Notes under the pieces: model-generated
The model's input: only the letters and a program-made list of their open reading frames with translations
The model's database searches: none
What the model was told of the DNA's origin: nothing
Source: Thioalkalivibrio sp. ALJ7
GTDB lineage: Bacteria > Pseudomonadota > Gammaproteobacteria > Ectothiorhodospirales > Ectothiorhodospiraceae
DNA length: 64,000 bases
Direction: 5' to 3'
NCBI RefSeq assembly: GCF_000376865.1
Contig: NZ_AQXQ01000012.1
Coordinates: 434,001 to 498,000, forward strand
Shown here: piece by piece, positions 1-8,939 of the stretch
Layout: every line of letters begins with the position of its first letter
Numbering within the stretch: the stretch's first letter is position 1
Translations under genes and position numbers: made by a program

Positions 1-2592
1 GCCTTCAGCATCTACTTCAGTCTGGTGAACATCGCCGAGGAAGATCTGTTCTACCGCTGGCGCCGTGCCCAGGTCTCCAGCGGCGAACCGCTATGGACCG
101 GTTCCTTCGACCAGACCCTGCGTGAACTGCATGACGAGGGCATCACCGCCGAGGAGCTGGAACGGCTGCTGAACGAGATGCACTACCAGCCGGTGTTCAC
201 CGCGCATCCCACCGAGGCCCGACGCCGGACCACGATGGAGAATCAGCGACGGGTCTTCGAGACCGCCGACCGGCTGAACCAGCCGGGCCTGGGCGAAGAA
301 GAACGCCGCCTGATCACCGAGGAACTGGAAACCCAGATCCAGCTGCTGTGGCGTACCAACGAGGTGCGGGTGAAGAAGCCCCAGGTCCAGGACGAGATCA
401 AGTACGGTCTGTTCTACTTCGAGGAGAGCCTGTTCGAGGCCATCCCGCAGTCCTACCGCTTCCTGGAAAAGGCCATCCGCCGCATCTACGGCGTGAACGC
501 CGACGGCAGCCTTCCCGTGCGTATCCCGGCCTTCCTGCATTTCGGCTCCTGGATCGGCGGCGACCGCGATGGCAACCCCAATGTCACCCCGGAGGTCACC
601 GAACTGGCCTGTCGTCTAGCCATGGAACAGGTGTTGCGCGAGTACATCAAGCGGGTGAATCACCTGCGCAACGTGCTCACGCACTCGGCCTTCATGTGCC
701 AGCCGTCGCAGGCCTTCCTCGACAGCCTGGAATCCGACGGCAACATCGCCAACGCGGTGTTTCAGGGCGCTTCGGATCGCTTCGAGAGCGAGCCCTACCG
801 GCGCAAGCTCTACATCATGCGCTACCGCCTGCGCGAGACCCTGGACACCGTGGTGCGCCGAGTCCACGGCGAGGCCGCCGTACTCCCCACCAACAGCGCC
901 TACGCCGATGCCCAGGCCTTCCTGCAGGACCTGAAGCTGATCCGCGACTCGCTGATCAGCCACGGCGACCGCAACATCGCCAGCGGCGCGCTAACCGACC
1001 TGATCCGTCTGGTCGAGACCTTTGGCTTTCACCTCCATCACCTGGACGTGCGCCAGGAATCCACCGTCCACTCCGACGCGATCGCGGAACTGCTGGGCCA
1101 ACTGGCACCGGATACCGACTACGCCGCACTGGACGAGAACGGTCGCCAGAAGGCCCTGAGCGAGCTGATCGCCGCCGATACGCTCCCCGAGCTGGACCGC
1201 GAAGCCCTCGGCGAGAGCACCCGCGAGACCCTGCGCGTATTCGAGGTGATCCAGGCCATGCGCCGCGAGGTCGGACCGGACGGCATCGGGACCTACGTGA
1301 TCTCCATGACCCACGCGGCCTCGCATGTGCTCGAGGTCCTGCTGCTGGGACGCCTGGCCGGACTCGCGGGCAACGACGAGCAAGGCAACCCCTTCTGTTG
1401 CCTGCGCATCTCGCCCTTGTTCGAGACCATCGAAGACCTGCTGCACGTGGAAGACGTGCTCGAGGGCCTGCTGTCCAACCCGGTGTACGCCCGCCTGCTG
1501 GCCGCCTCCGGCAACATCCAGGACGTCATGCTCGGCTACTCGGATTCCTGCAAGGACGGCGGCATTCTCGCCTCCAGCTGGAACCTCTACGAGGCGCAGA
1601 AGAAGATCGTCGGCATCACCGACCGCTTCAGCGTGCGCTGCCAGTTGTTCCACGGCCGTGGCGGCACCGTCGGCCGCGGCGGTGGCCCGACCCACGAGTC
1701 CATCCTCGCCCAGCCCCCGGCCACCGTGCAGGGACGCATCAAATTCACCGAACAGGGTGAGGTGCTGTCGTACAAGTACTCCAACGTGGAAACCGCGGTG
1801 TACGAGTTGGGTATGGGCGCGACTGGCGTGATGCTCGCCTCGCGCAGCCTGGTCCGGCCACCGCGCCAGGACCGCGATGACTACCGCGCCACCATGCACG
1901 AGCTCGCGGAAAGCGGCGAGGATGCCTACCGCGGACTGATCGACCGCACCGACGGCGTGCTCGACTACTTCTATGAGGTCACCCCGGTCCAGGAGATCGG
2001 CTTCCTGAACATCGGCTCGCGCCCTTCGCACCGGCGCAAGACCGACCGCTCCAAGAGCTCGATCCGCGCGATCCCCTGGGTCTTTGGCTGGGCCCAGGCA
2101 CGCCACACGCTGCCCGCCTGGTACGGGATCGGCACCGCGCTCGAGCGCTGGCGCGGCGAAGACCCGGAACGCCTCGCCCAGCTGCAGCGTATGTACCAGG
2201 AGTGGCCGTTCTTCCGTTCGTTGCTATCCAACTGCCAGATGGCGCTGACCAAGGCCGACATGCGCACCGCGGCGGAGTACGCCCGCCTGTGCAGCGACCC
2301 GGACCTGGCCGACCGCATCTACACCCGCGTACGCGAAGAACACAGCCGCACCGTGACCGAGGTCCTGCGGGTCGCACAGCTGGACGCCCTGATGGACGAG
2401 ACCCCGCTGCTGGCACGCTCGCTGCAACGCCGCAACCCGTACCTGGACCCGCTCAACAGCATCCAGATCCACCTGTTGCGCGAATCGCGTCAGTTTGACG
2501 CCGAGGCCGAAGACGACGCCGAAAACCCCTGGATCTCACCCATGCTGCGTTCTATCAACGCGATCGCCGCGGGTATGCGTAACACCGGCTAA
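1..2592 (+). CDS. ppc: Phosphoenolpyruvate carboxylase (5' end outside window)
   Basis: Carboxylates phosphoenolpyruvate with bicarbonate to oxaloacetate in the cytosol, refilling the TCA cycle. The reading frame is open from base 1 (FSIYFSLVNIAEED), so the true start lies upstream; the visible 863 residues are nearly the whole of a family that runs to about 880-930. Hallmarks in order are FTAHPTEARRRT (catalytic histidine), GSWIGGDRDGNPNVT, GYSDSCKDGG, the HGRGGTVGRGGGP catalytic loop with an arginine-rich surrounding, FGWAQARHTLPAWYG, and the C-terminal AGMRNTG, which matches the typical QNTG-type end. A hairpin terminator follows 10 bases after the stop. Nothing is broken. Confidence 0.97.
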   Translation, partial: AFSIYFSLVNIAEEDLFYRWRRAQVSSGEPLWTGSFDQTLRELHDEGITAEELERLLNEMHYQPVFTAHPTEARRRTTMENQRRVFETADRLNQPGLGEEERRLITEELETQIQLLWRTNEVRVKKPQVQDEIKYGLFYFEESLFEAIPQSYRFLEKAIRRIYGVNADGSLPVRIPAFLHFGSWIGGDRDGNPNVTPEVTELACRLAMEQVLREYIKRVNHLRNVLTHSAFMCQPSQAFLDSLESDGNIANAVFQGASDRFESEPYRRKLYIMRYRLRETLDTVVRRVHGEAAVLPTNSAYADAQAFLQDLKLIRDSLISHGDRNIASGALTDLIRLVETFGFHLHHLDVRQESTVHSDAIAELLGQLAPDTDYAALDENGRQKALSELIAADTLPELDREALGESTRETLRVFEVIQAMRREVGPDGIGTYVISMTHAASHVLEVLLLGRLAGLAGNDEQGNPFCCLRISPLFETIEDLLHVEDVLEGLLSNPVYARLLAASGNIQDVMLGYSDSCKDGGILASSWNLYEAQKKIVGITDRFSVRCQLFHGRGGTVGRGGGPTHESILAQPPATVQGRIKFTEQGEVLSYKYSNVETAVYELGMGATGVMLASRSLVRPPRQDRDDYRATMHELAESGEDAYRGLIDRTDGVLDYFYEVTPVQEIGFLNIGSRPSHRRKTDRSKSSIRAIPWVFGWAQARHTLPAWYGIGTALERWRGEDPERLAQLQRMYQEWPFFRSLLSNCQMALTKADMRTAAEYARLCSDPDLADRIYTRVREEHSRTVTEVLRVAQLDALMDETPLLARSLQRRNPYLDPLNSIQIHLLRESRQFDAEAEDDAENPWISPMLRSINAIAAGMRNTG

Positions 2593-2602
2593 CGCCCCCC
2601 GA

Positions 2603-2634
2603 AATAGGGACTGCAACCAGCGGCAGTCCTTATT
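2603..2634 (+). terminator. Terminator after ppc
   Basis: A 12-pair stem (2603-2614 with 2623-2634, one G-T wobble, core GGACTGC/GCAGTCC) encloses an 8-base loop. It begins just after the ppc stop and has an AT-rich base and tail. Seen directly in the sequence; terminator function is inferred. Confidence 0.7.
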
Positions 2635-2706
2635 GCAATGCCCTCGCGCAAGGGACGGCACCCGCTCGCGCGTGCACATCAAGCCGTGTTTCCATAGAAT
2701 CCCGAC

Positions 2707-2979
2707 ATGCGCCTGCTCCTGCTGATCGTCGTCATTGTTGCCGTATTTCTCGCGGTGCGAACGCTCGTGCGTTCCACCAGCCAACGCAAGCAAGTCCATC
2801 AGGGTGAACGGCCCGAACGCCTGAAAGAAGGCGGCGCGGTCATCCGCTGCGCCTTTTGCGGCGTACACGTGCCCGAGGCCGAAGCCTACCGGGACGGCGA
2901 CCGTCTTTACTGTTCGCCCCAGCATGCCGAGGTCGACCGCAACCGGTCGGACGCCGACTCCCGAACCGAAGACGACTGA
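2707..2979 (+). CDS. PP0621-family small protein upstream of pilS
   Basis: A 90-residue protein with one hydrophobic N-terminal segment (residues 2-17, LLLLIVVIVAVFLAV), a basic linker, and a small zinc-ribbon-like module (IRCAFCGVHVPEAEA, then LYCSPQH near residue 75). Cys-x2-Cys and the later Cys/His could bind one metal ion. The layout matches the PP0621 family, proteins of unknown function often found directly upstream of pilS. The stop is 9 bases before pilS, so the three genes form an operon. It is likely membrane-anchored with the metal module in the cytoplasm; topology is inferred. Confidence 0.75.
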   Translation: MRLLLLIVVIVAVFLAVRTLVRSTSQRKQVHQGERPERLKEGGAVIRCAFCGVHVPEAEAYRDGDRLYCSPQHAEVDRNRSDADSRTEDD

Positions 2980-2988
2980 CCCGAACCC

Positions 2989-4635
2989 ATGGGCGCCGAG
3001 GCCGAGGGAAACGCGCCGCTGGATGCCGATACCCGGCGCTCCGCCTGGTTGTTCGCGCTGTACCGTGTGTTCGTCGCAGCGGTCCTGCTGCTGCTCGGCC
3101 TGTTCCCCGACACGCCGCTGGGACTGCAGGTCCTCACCCCCCCGCTCTACGTCGTCTTTGCGACGGCCTATCTCGCCTTCGCCGTGGTAGCGGCCGGGTT
3201 CGCCTGGCGCTGCACGCAGAACCCGGACACAGCTAGCCTCAGCCGGATCGCCCTGATCGGCGGCGCCGGTGATGGCATCGGCCTGATTGTGCTACTGATG
3301 GTCTCCGGCGGAGTCGGCTCCGGCATCGGTCTGCTGCTCGTCCCCGCCCTGGTGGCCACCGTGCTGCTTTCCAGCGCGCGCTTCGCTCTGACCCTGGCGG
3401 CGATCGCGACCCTTGCGCTGTTGTTGGCCGAGGGAGTTACCGCCCTGTTCCTTCACCCGACGGACACCGCGATCACCCAGGCGGGCCTGCTCGGGGCCAC
3501 CCTGTTCGCGGCCGGCCTGCTGGCCCGCCATTTCGCCCGCCGTGCAGGTGAAACCCGCGCCCAGGTAGAACGCCAGGAGGCAGACCTGGCCAACCTGGCT
3601 GAGCTCAACGCCCAGATCATCGCGCGCATGAGCGCTGGCGTCGTCGCCGTCGACCCGAACGGCTACATCCGCTCCATCAATGAGGCCGCCCGCCGGCTGC
3701 TGCCGCCGCGTCCGGGGCGACACCTGTCGTCCCTGTCCCCCTCGGTCGCCCGCACGGTGCGTGACTGGCAGCGCAATGGCATGCCGAACACCAGTCAGCA
3801 TTTGCCCGGGGACCGCGACCAGCCCGCCCTGCGTATCCGCCTCGCTCCCCTCGGCGATCAAGGGGATCAGGGAACCCTCCTGATCCTGGAAGACGCCGCG
3901 GAGCTCCAGCGCCAGGCCCAGGCCAGCAAACTACAGGCGCTGGGCCGGCTCACCGCCAGCATCGCCCACGAGATCCGCAACCCACTGGGCGCCATCAGCC
4001 ACAGCGCCCAGTTGTTGGGCGAATCGCCGGACCTGAAGCCCCATGACCAGCGGCTGCTCGACATCATCAACAACCAGAGCAAGCGGGTGAACGAGCTGAT
4101 CTCCAACGTCCTCAGCCTGTCGCGCCGGGATACCGGAGAGCGCGAACGCCTGAACCTGCAGGAGGCCCTGGACCGCTTCGCCGAAGAGTTCTGCGGTGCA
4201 CTGCAACTACCCCGGGAGACACTGCATGCGCGGGTCGAACCGGTGGACTCCGAGATCCAGTTCGACCCCTCCCAGCTCAACCAGACCCTGTGGAACCTTT
4301 GCACCAACGCCCGCATCCACGGCGGCCATGACCAACCCGGCACCCCGCCCATCGTGCTGCGCGGCGGCGCCGGCCAGGTTGCACGGGTGGTCAGCCTGGA
4401 TGTGATCGACGCCGGCCCAGGCATTTCCTCCGAGCAGGAAAAGGATCTGTTCGAGCCGTTTGTCTCCGGGCGTGCCGGGGGCACCGGGCTCGGCCTGTAC
4501 ATCTCGCGCATGCTGTGCGAAAACAACGGGGCATCGCTGGAGTACGTCCGGACACCCACCGGCGGCTGCTTCCGGGTCCTGTTTGCTCCCCTGGAAGCTG
4601 ATATGCCAGCGCTGCACAAGGAAGGAAGCGCATGA
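2989..4635 (+). CDS. pilS: PilS-type membrane sensor histidine kinase
   Basis: A 548-residue kinase. Residues about 20-190 form six closely spaced membrane helices with almost no periplasmic domain, as in PilS. A coiled linker and PAS domain follow (about 205-300), then HisKA with phospho-acceptor His327 in SIAHEIRNPLGAI, and a HATPase with the late box GGTGLGLYISRM. PilS phosphorylates PilR to control type IV pilin transcription in Pseudomonas; here the pair is assigned by architecture and gene order. The stop overlaps the pilR start (ATGA), so the two are translationally coupled. A generic NtrB-like kinase is the alternative, but the six-helix sensor and the PP0621 neighbour favour PilS. 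Confidence 0.85.
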   Translation: MGAEAEGNAPLDADTRRSAWLFALYRVFVAAVLLLLGLFPDTPLGLQVLTPPLYVVFATAYLAFAVVAAGFAWRCTQNPDTASLSRIALIGGAGDGIGLIVLLMVSGGVGSGIGLLLVPALVATVLLSSARFALTLAAIATLALLLAEGVTALFLHPTDTAITQAGLLGATLFAAGLLARHFARRAGETRAQVERQEADLANLAELNAQIIARMSAGVVAVDPNGYIRSINEAARRLLPPRPGRHLSSLSPSVARTVRDWQRNGMPNTSQHLPGDRDQPALRIRLAPLGDQGDQGTLLILEDAAELQRQAQASKLQALGRLTASIAHEIRNPLGAISHSAQLLGESPDLKPHDQRLLDIINNQSKRVNELISNVLSLSRRDTGERERLNLQEALDRFAEEFCGALQLPRETLHARVEPVDSEIQFDPSQLNQTLWNLCTNARIHGGHDQPGTPPIVLRGGAGQVARVVSLDVIDAGPGISSEQEKDLFEPFVSGRAGGTGLGLYISRMLCENNGASLEYVRTPTGGCFRVLFAPLEADMPALHKEGSA

Positions 4636-6038
4636 GTATCCGTCACGTGCTGGTCGTCGACGACGAGCCCGACATCTGCGAACTACTCGAGATCACCCTG
4701 GCCCGCATGGGGCTAGAGGCCACGACGGCCAATCGTTTGCAACCCGCGCGCGCACTCCTGGCCGAACGCGACTTCGACCTGTGCCTGACCGATATGCGTT
4801 TGCCGGATGGGGATGGCCTGGACCTGGTCCGCCATATCCAGCACCAATGTCCCGAGCTGCCGGTTGCGGTCATCACCGCCCACGGCAGTGTAGACACGGC
4901 TGTTCAAGCCCTGAAGCTGGGAGCCTTCGATTTTGTCAGCAAGCCGGTAGACCTGAAGCAACTCCGCGAGCTGATCGACGCCGCCCTCCGTCTGGAGCCC
5001 GTGGCCCCGACCACCGAGGATGCCCAATCGCTGAGCGTACCCGCTGGTACCGACACCAGCCCCCTGCTGGGGGCGTCCAAGCCCATGCAGGGGCTGCGCG
5101 CCACGATTCACAAATTGGCCCGCAGCCAGGCGCCAGTATTCATCTCTGGCGAATCGGGGTCCGGCAAGGAACTGGTCGCGCGCGAGATTCACCGTCTGGG
5201 CGCCCGCGCGGAGCGCCCATTTGTACCGGTCAATTGCGGTGCTATCCCGGGCGAGTTAATGGAGAGCGAGTTCTTCGGCCACCGCAAGGGCGCCTTTACC
5301 GGCGCCAACCAGGATCACACCGGTCTCTTCCAGTCGGCGGATGGCGGGACGCTGTTTCTGGACGAAGTGGCCGATCTGCCACTGCCGATGCAGGTCAAGC
5401 TGCTGAGGGCCATCCAGGAACGCGCCATCAAGCCAGTCGGCGGCACGCGCGAGCTCCCGGTCGACGTGCGCATCCTGAGCGCGACCCACCACGACCTGGA
5501 AAAGGCGGTGCGCGAAGGCCGTTTCCGCCAGGACCTGTACTACCGCCTGAACGTCATCGAATTGAAGGTACCGCCGCTACGCGAACGCCACAGCGATATT
5601 GGCCATTTGGCCACCCACATCCTCCAGCGCATCAGCGAGCAATGGGGAATGGAGGCACTCGAACTCGCACCTGGGGCGCGGGAGGCTCTGCAACGGCATT
5701 CCTTCCCCGGCAACGTGCGCGAACTGGAGAACATCCTGGAGCGGGCCGCCACGCTATGCGAAGGCCCGCGGATCGACGCTGACAACATCGACCTACCCGC
5801 CAATGGCTTTGCGGCAACGCACCCATCGAGCCAGGCTCCACTGGACGATACCTCCGACGCGGAGACCGCGACCAGTGGCACCGACCCCGCGCTGGATGAA
5901 CAGCTCGCGGCCCAGGAACGCCAGGCGATTGCCACCGCCCTGCAACAGACCGGCGGCAATCGGACCGCGGCCGCGCGCCTGCTGGGCCTCAGCTTTCGCC
6001 AGCTGCGCTACCGCCTGAAGAAACTTGGGATCGAATAG
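4632..6038 (+). CDS. pilR: PilR-type sigma-54-dependent response regulator
   Basis: A 468-residue NtrC-class activator. It has a receiver domain with Asp10/Asp11 and phospho-acceptor Asp54 (CLTDMRLPDGDG), an AAA+ domain with Walker A GESGSGKE (about residue 173), the sigma-54 contact loop GAFTGA (about 219-224) and Walker B GGTLFLDEVADLP, then a Fis-type helix-turn-helix (RTAAARLLGLSFRQLRYRLK). It drives sigma-54 RNA polymerase, in relatives at the pilin promoter. It overlaps pilS by 4 bases. No pilin gene lies in this window. A 30-residue acidic, low-complexity linker separates the AAA+ and DNA-binding domains. Confidence 0.87.
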   Translation: MSIRHVLVVDDEPDICELLEITLARMGLEATTANRLQPARALLAERDFDLCLTDMRLPDGDGLDLVRHIQHQCPELPVAVITAHGSVDTAVQALKLGAFDFVSKPVDLKQLRELIDAALRLEPVAPTTEDAQSLSVPAGTDTSPLLGASKPMQGLRATIHKLARSQAPVFISGESGSGKELVAREIHRLGARAERPFVPVNCGAIPGELMESEFFGHRKGAFTGANQDHTGLFQSADGGTLFLDEVADLPLPMQVKLLRAIQERAIKPVGGTRELPVDVRILSATHHDLEKAVREGRFRQDLYYRLNVIELKVPPLRERHSDIGHLATHILQRISEQWGMEALELAPGAREALQRHSFPGNVRELENILERAATLCEGPRIDADNIDLPANGFAATHPSSQAPLDDTSDAETATSGTDPALDEQLAAQERQAIATALQQTGGNRTAAARLLGLSFRQLRYRLKKLGIE

Positions 6039-6060
6039 TCGGCAATCCGCCGGCACTCGG

Positions 6061-6282
6061 TTAGAGCAGGTCCGCCCATTCGGTCAGGGCAAACCAGATC
6101 ACGTAGCCGCCATAAAGGATCAGGAAGATGATGCTGAGCACCGTAATCGGACGAAACCCCTTCACGTCCACCTGGTAGGACACATCCTCCCCGCGTGCCC
6201 GGCGTCGCCGCACATCCATCCAGCGCGACACCCGCCACCAGACGAACAGCAGGATCAGGATCACGGTCAGAAACTTCAGCAT
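6061..6282 (-). CDS. Small two-helix membrane protein, unknown
   Basis: A 73-residue protein with a hydrophobic start (LKFLTVILILLFVWW), a basic middle (RRRRARGE) and a second membrane helix (ITVLSIIFLILYGGYVIWFAL). By the positive-inside rule the basic loop faces the cytoplasm. I do not recognise a named family. It lies convergent with pilR, with 22 bases between the stops, and downstream of hrpB on the same strand. It could be a small envelope subunit; no function is assigned. Confidence 0.6.
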   Translation of the reverse strand: MLKFLTVILILLFVWWRVSRWMDVRRRRARGEDVSYQVDVKGFRPITVLSIIFLILYGGYVIWFALTEWADLL

Positions 6283-6364
6283 CGGGGGTTGTGTCCTCGC
6301 ATGGGGTCTCGGGCGGCACTGAACGCGACACTACCCGAGAACGCCACGCGCCGCATCGTCTGTC

Positions 6365-6380
6365 GCCCCCGTAGGGGGGC
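6365..6380 (-). terminator. Weak hairpin downstream of hrpB
   Basis: GCCCCC (6365-6370) pairs with GGGGGC (6375-6380) around a GTAG loop, 40 bases past the hrpB stop on the minus strand. There is no clear T-run, so terminator function is tentative. Confidence 0.35.
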
Positions 6381-6419
6381 TATTCGCAGGTGAAGCCCCC
6401 GCGCCTTGTTTGAGTCGGG

Positions 6420-8933
6420 TCATCCCCGTCGCTTCGAACGCCCCGTCGCGGGCGCATTCCAGGGGTCTTCCGGCCACGGATGTTTCGGATAACGCCCCTT
6501 CAGTTCACGCCGCACCTCCGGGTAACCCTTCTCCCAGAAACTTTCCAGATCCTGCGTCACCTGCACCGGACGCCGCGCTGGCGACAGCAGGTGCAGCACG
6601 AGGGGTACACGTCCACCGGCCACAGCGGGCGTCTCGGCCAGCCCGAACAGCTCCTGCAGCTTGACTGCCAGCACCGGAGGTTCCTGGGTGTAGTCAATCC
6701 GGTGCGCGGAACCGGAGGGCACCTCGATCCGGGATGGCGCCTCGCGGTCCAATTGCTGCTGGCGCGCCCAGTCAAGCCGCCCGCGCAGGATCGCCGTCAG
6801 GTCCAGTCGCTCCAGATCGCGCATCCGCGTGACCCCCGCCAGGTACGGCCCCAACCAGTCCTCCAGGCCACTTAGCAGCGTGGCATCACAAAGATCCGGG
6901 AACCCGGCCTCTGGCATCGCGGTATGCAGTAGCTGGACCCGGGCGCGCAACTGGGTCGCCGCATCGTCCCAGGCCAGCCGCCCCAGCCCCTCGCGGCGCA
7001 GCCGCTCGCACCAGAGCGGGATGGTGGCAGACGGGTCGTCCAGCGCCACCATCTGCCGCTCCACCACCAGCGTACCGATACGCCGGATGCGTGCATTCTC
7101 CAGCCGCGCGCCGTCCTCCACCCAGTCGCAGCGTGTCTCCTGGTGGAACAGCTCCGGGGCCTCACGCTCCAGCGCAACCAGGTCCAGTGCCACCGCGCAG
7201 CGGATGCGCGCCTCGCGCTCGGCATCTACGCAGTCCACCGCAACCAGGTAATCAGCATGGGCCAGGCGCTCGCGCTCCGGCATCAAGGCGCCTCGGCCAT
7301 TGCCCATCACGAAGCGCCCGGCCTGGTGGCCCCGATGTCGCGCGATGCGCTCGGGCCAGGCCAGCGCCGCCAGCACCCCCAGCGCGACGGGCTCATCCAG
7401 CAGAGCGGTCGTTTCTGCGGAAGCCCCATTCAGGCGATCCAGCGCCTGCCCCAATCGCCGCAGCCCACTCTTCCAGGGCCGCCCGCCGCTGCGTCGTGCC
7501 CCCTCGAGGCGGGCCCCCAATTCCAGTGGCGCTCCTGGCCCGACCAGACCCGGCTCTTCGACCACCACCGCCAGTTCGCAAGCCAGAGTCGCAAGCCCCC
7601 GCTCGCGGGCACGCAGCAGCATATGCGCGAGGCGCGGGTGGGTCGGCAGGCGCAACAGGGCGTGCCCGTGTTCGGTAATCCGCCCGTCAGTATCCACCGC
7701 CCCCAACTCCGTGAGGATTCCCCGCGCGGCGGCCAGGCCATGCGCAGGGGGTGGCTCCAGCCAGTCGAGTTCGGCTACCGCCTCGCCCCAGCCAGCCAGT
7801 TCGAGGGCCAATGGCAGCAGATCGACCTGCTGCAGGCCGGGTGTGGCGTAGTCCGGGCGCTGTACCTCCTCACCCCGCGCCCACAGCCGGATGGCCACAC
7901 CGGACTCGGTGCGTCCAGCACGACCGGCACGTTGTTCGGCGGACGCCTTTGAGGCCGACACCGTCACCAGCCGCGAGAGCCCGGTCGCCGCATCGAAACG
8001 CGGCTCGCGCGACAGTCCCGCGTCGATCACCACGCGCACGCCCTCGATGGTCAGACTGGTCTCGGCGATATCGGTGGCCAGGACGACCTTGCGTTCGCCC
8101 GTGGGTGGCGGGCGCACCGCCCGGTTCTGTTCCTGCGCAGATAGCCGCCCGAACAATGGCGTGACCCGAGCAGGACCAGACGGGGTATCGACAACCTCGC
8201 CCAGGCGCGCGGTCGCCTCGCGGATCTCGCGCTCACCGGGCAGAAACACCAGCAACGAACCTGGCTCCGCGACCAGCGCATCCTGCACCGCAGAAGCCAC
8301 GGTGTGCGACAGCGGCGCCTCACTCTCCGGCGGCAGGAAACGCACATCCACCGGAAACTGGCGTCCCCGGGCCCGCAACACCGGAACCGGATCAGCCTCC
8401 GGCAGCGCCAGCAGGCGCGCGACCGCCTCATCATCAAGCGTCGCAGACATCACCACGATGCGCAGTTCCGGACGCAACAACCGGCGCACCTGCAGGGCAA
8501 AGGCCAACGCCAGTTCGGCCTCGGGCCGGCGCAGGTGGAATTCGTCAAACACGACTGCACCGATACCCTCCAGCAACGGATCGGCCTGGATGCGACGCAG
8601 GAACAGGCCATCTGTGACCAGCTCCACGCGCGTGCGCCCCGAGACCTTTTGCTCGTCACGCACACGGTAGCCAACCGTCTCTCCGACCATCTCGCCACAC
8701 TGATCGGCCATGAAGGTAGCCGCCATGCGTGCCGCCATACGCCGCGGCTGGAGACAGATCACCCACCCCTCGGACGGGCCCGCGGCCAGATGCAGCGGCA
8801 CGCGTGTGGTCTTTCCGGCCCCCGGTTCGGCCACCAGCACGGCCGCCCCGTGGGCAGCCAGCGCGGCATCCAGGGGGCTTAGCAAATCCTCCAGCGCCTG
8901 CGCGGCCGGCGCAGCATCGGGGGCCTGGGGCAT
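6420..8933 (-). CDS. hrpB: HrpB-type DExH ATP-dependent helicase
   Basis: An 837-residue superfamily-2 helicase matching HrpB in length. Walker A is AEPGAGKTTRVPL (about residue 40), motif II is DEFH, motif III SAT, motif V ATDIAETSLTIEGV and motif VI RAGRAGRTESG; winged-helix/HA2 and the HrpB-specific C-terminal region follow. HrpB is a DEAH-like RNA helicase-related protein whose cellular role remains unclear. It starts 6 bases after the HlyD-type gene stop, so the two are probably co-transcribed. The C-terminal tail is basic (RSKRRG). Confidence 0.92.
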   Translation of the reverse strand: MPQAPDAAPAAQALEDLLSPLDAALAAHGAAVLVAEPGAGKTTRVPLHLAAGPSEGWVICLQPRRMAARMAATFMADQCGEMVGETVGYRVRDEQKVSGRTRVELVTDGLFLRRIQADPLLEGIGAVVFDEFHLRRPEAELALAFALQVRRLLRPELRIVVMSATLDDEAVARLLALPEADPVPVLRARGRQFPVDVRFLPPESEAPLSHTVASAVQDALVAEPGSLLVFLPGEREIREATARLGEVVDTPSGPARVTPLFGRLSAQEQNRAVRPPPTGERKVVLATDIAETSLTIEGVRVVIDAGLSREPRFDAATGLSRLVTVSASKASAEQRAGRAGRTESGVAIRLWARGEEVQRPDYATPGLQQVDLLPLALELAGWGEAVAELDWLEPPPAHGLAAARGILTELGAVDTDGRITEHGHALLRLPTHPRLAHMLLRARERGLATLACELAVVVEEPGLVGPGAPLELGARLEGARRSGGRPWKSGLRRLGQALDRLNGASAETTALLDEPVALGVLAALAWPERIARHRGHQAGRFVMGNGRGALMPERERLAHADYLVAVDCVDAEREARIRCAVALDLVALEREAPELFHQETRCDWVEDGARLENARIRRIGTLVVERQMVALDDPSATIPLWCERLRREGLGRLAWDDAATQLRARVQLLHTAMPEAGFPDLCDATLLSGLEDWLGPYLAGVTRMRDLERLDLTAILRGRLDWARQQQLDREAPSRIEVPSGSAHRIDYTQEPPVLAVKLQELFGLAETPAVAGGRVPLVLHLLSPARRPVQVTQDLESFWEKGYPEVRRELKGRYPKHPWPEDPWNAPATGRSKRRG

Positions 8934-8939
8934 CGAGGC

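Noticed and set aside
348-2106. Alternative long frames inside ppc on both strands
   Set aside because: The ppc frame carries all family motifs; the others are low-complexity Arg/Pro- or Val/Gly-rich translations.
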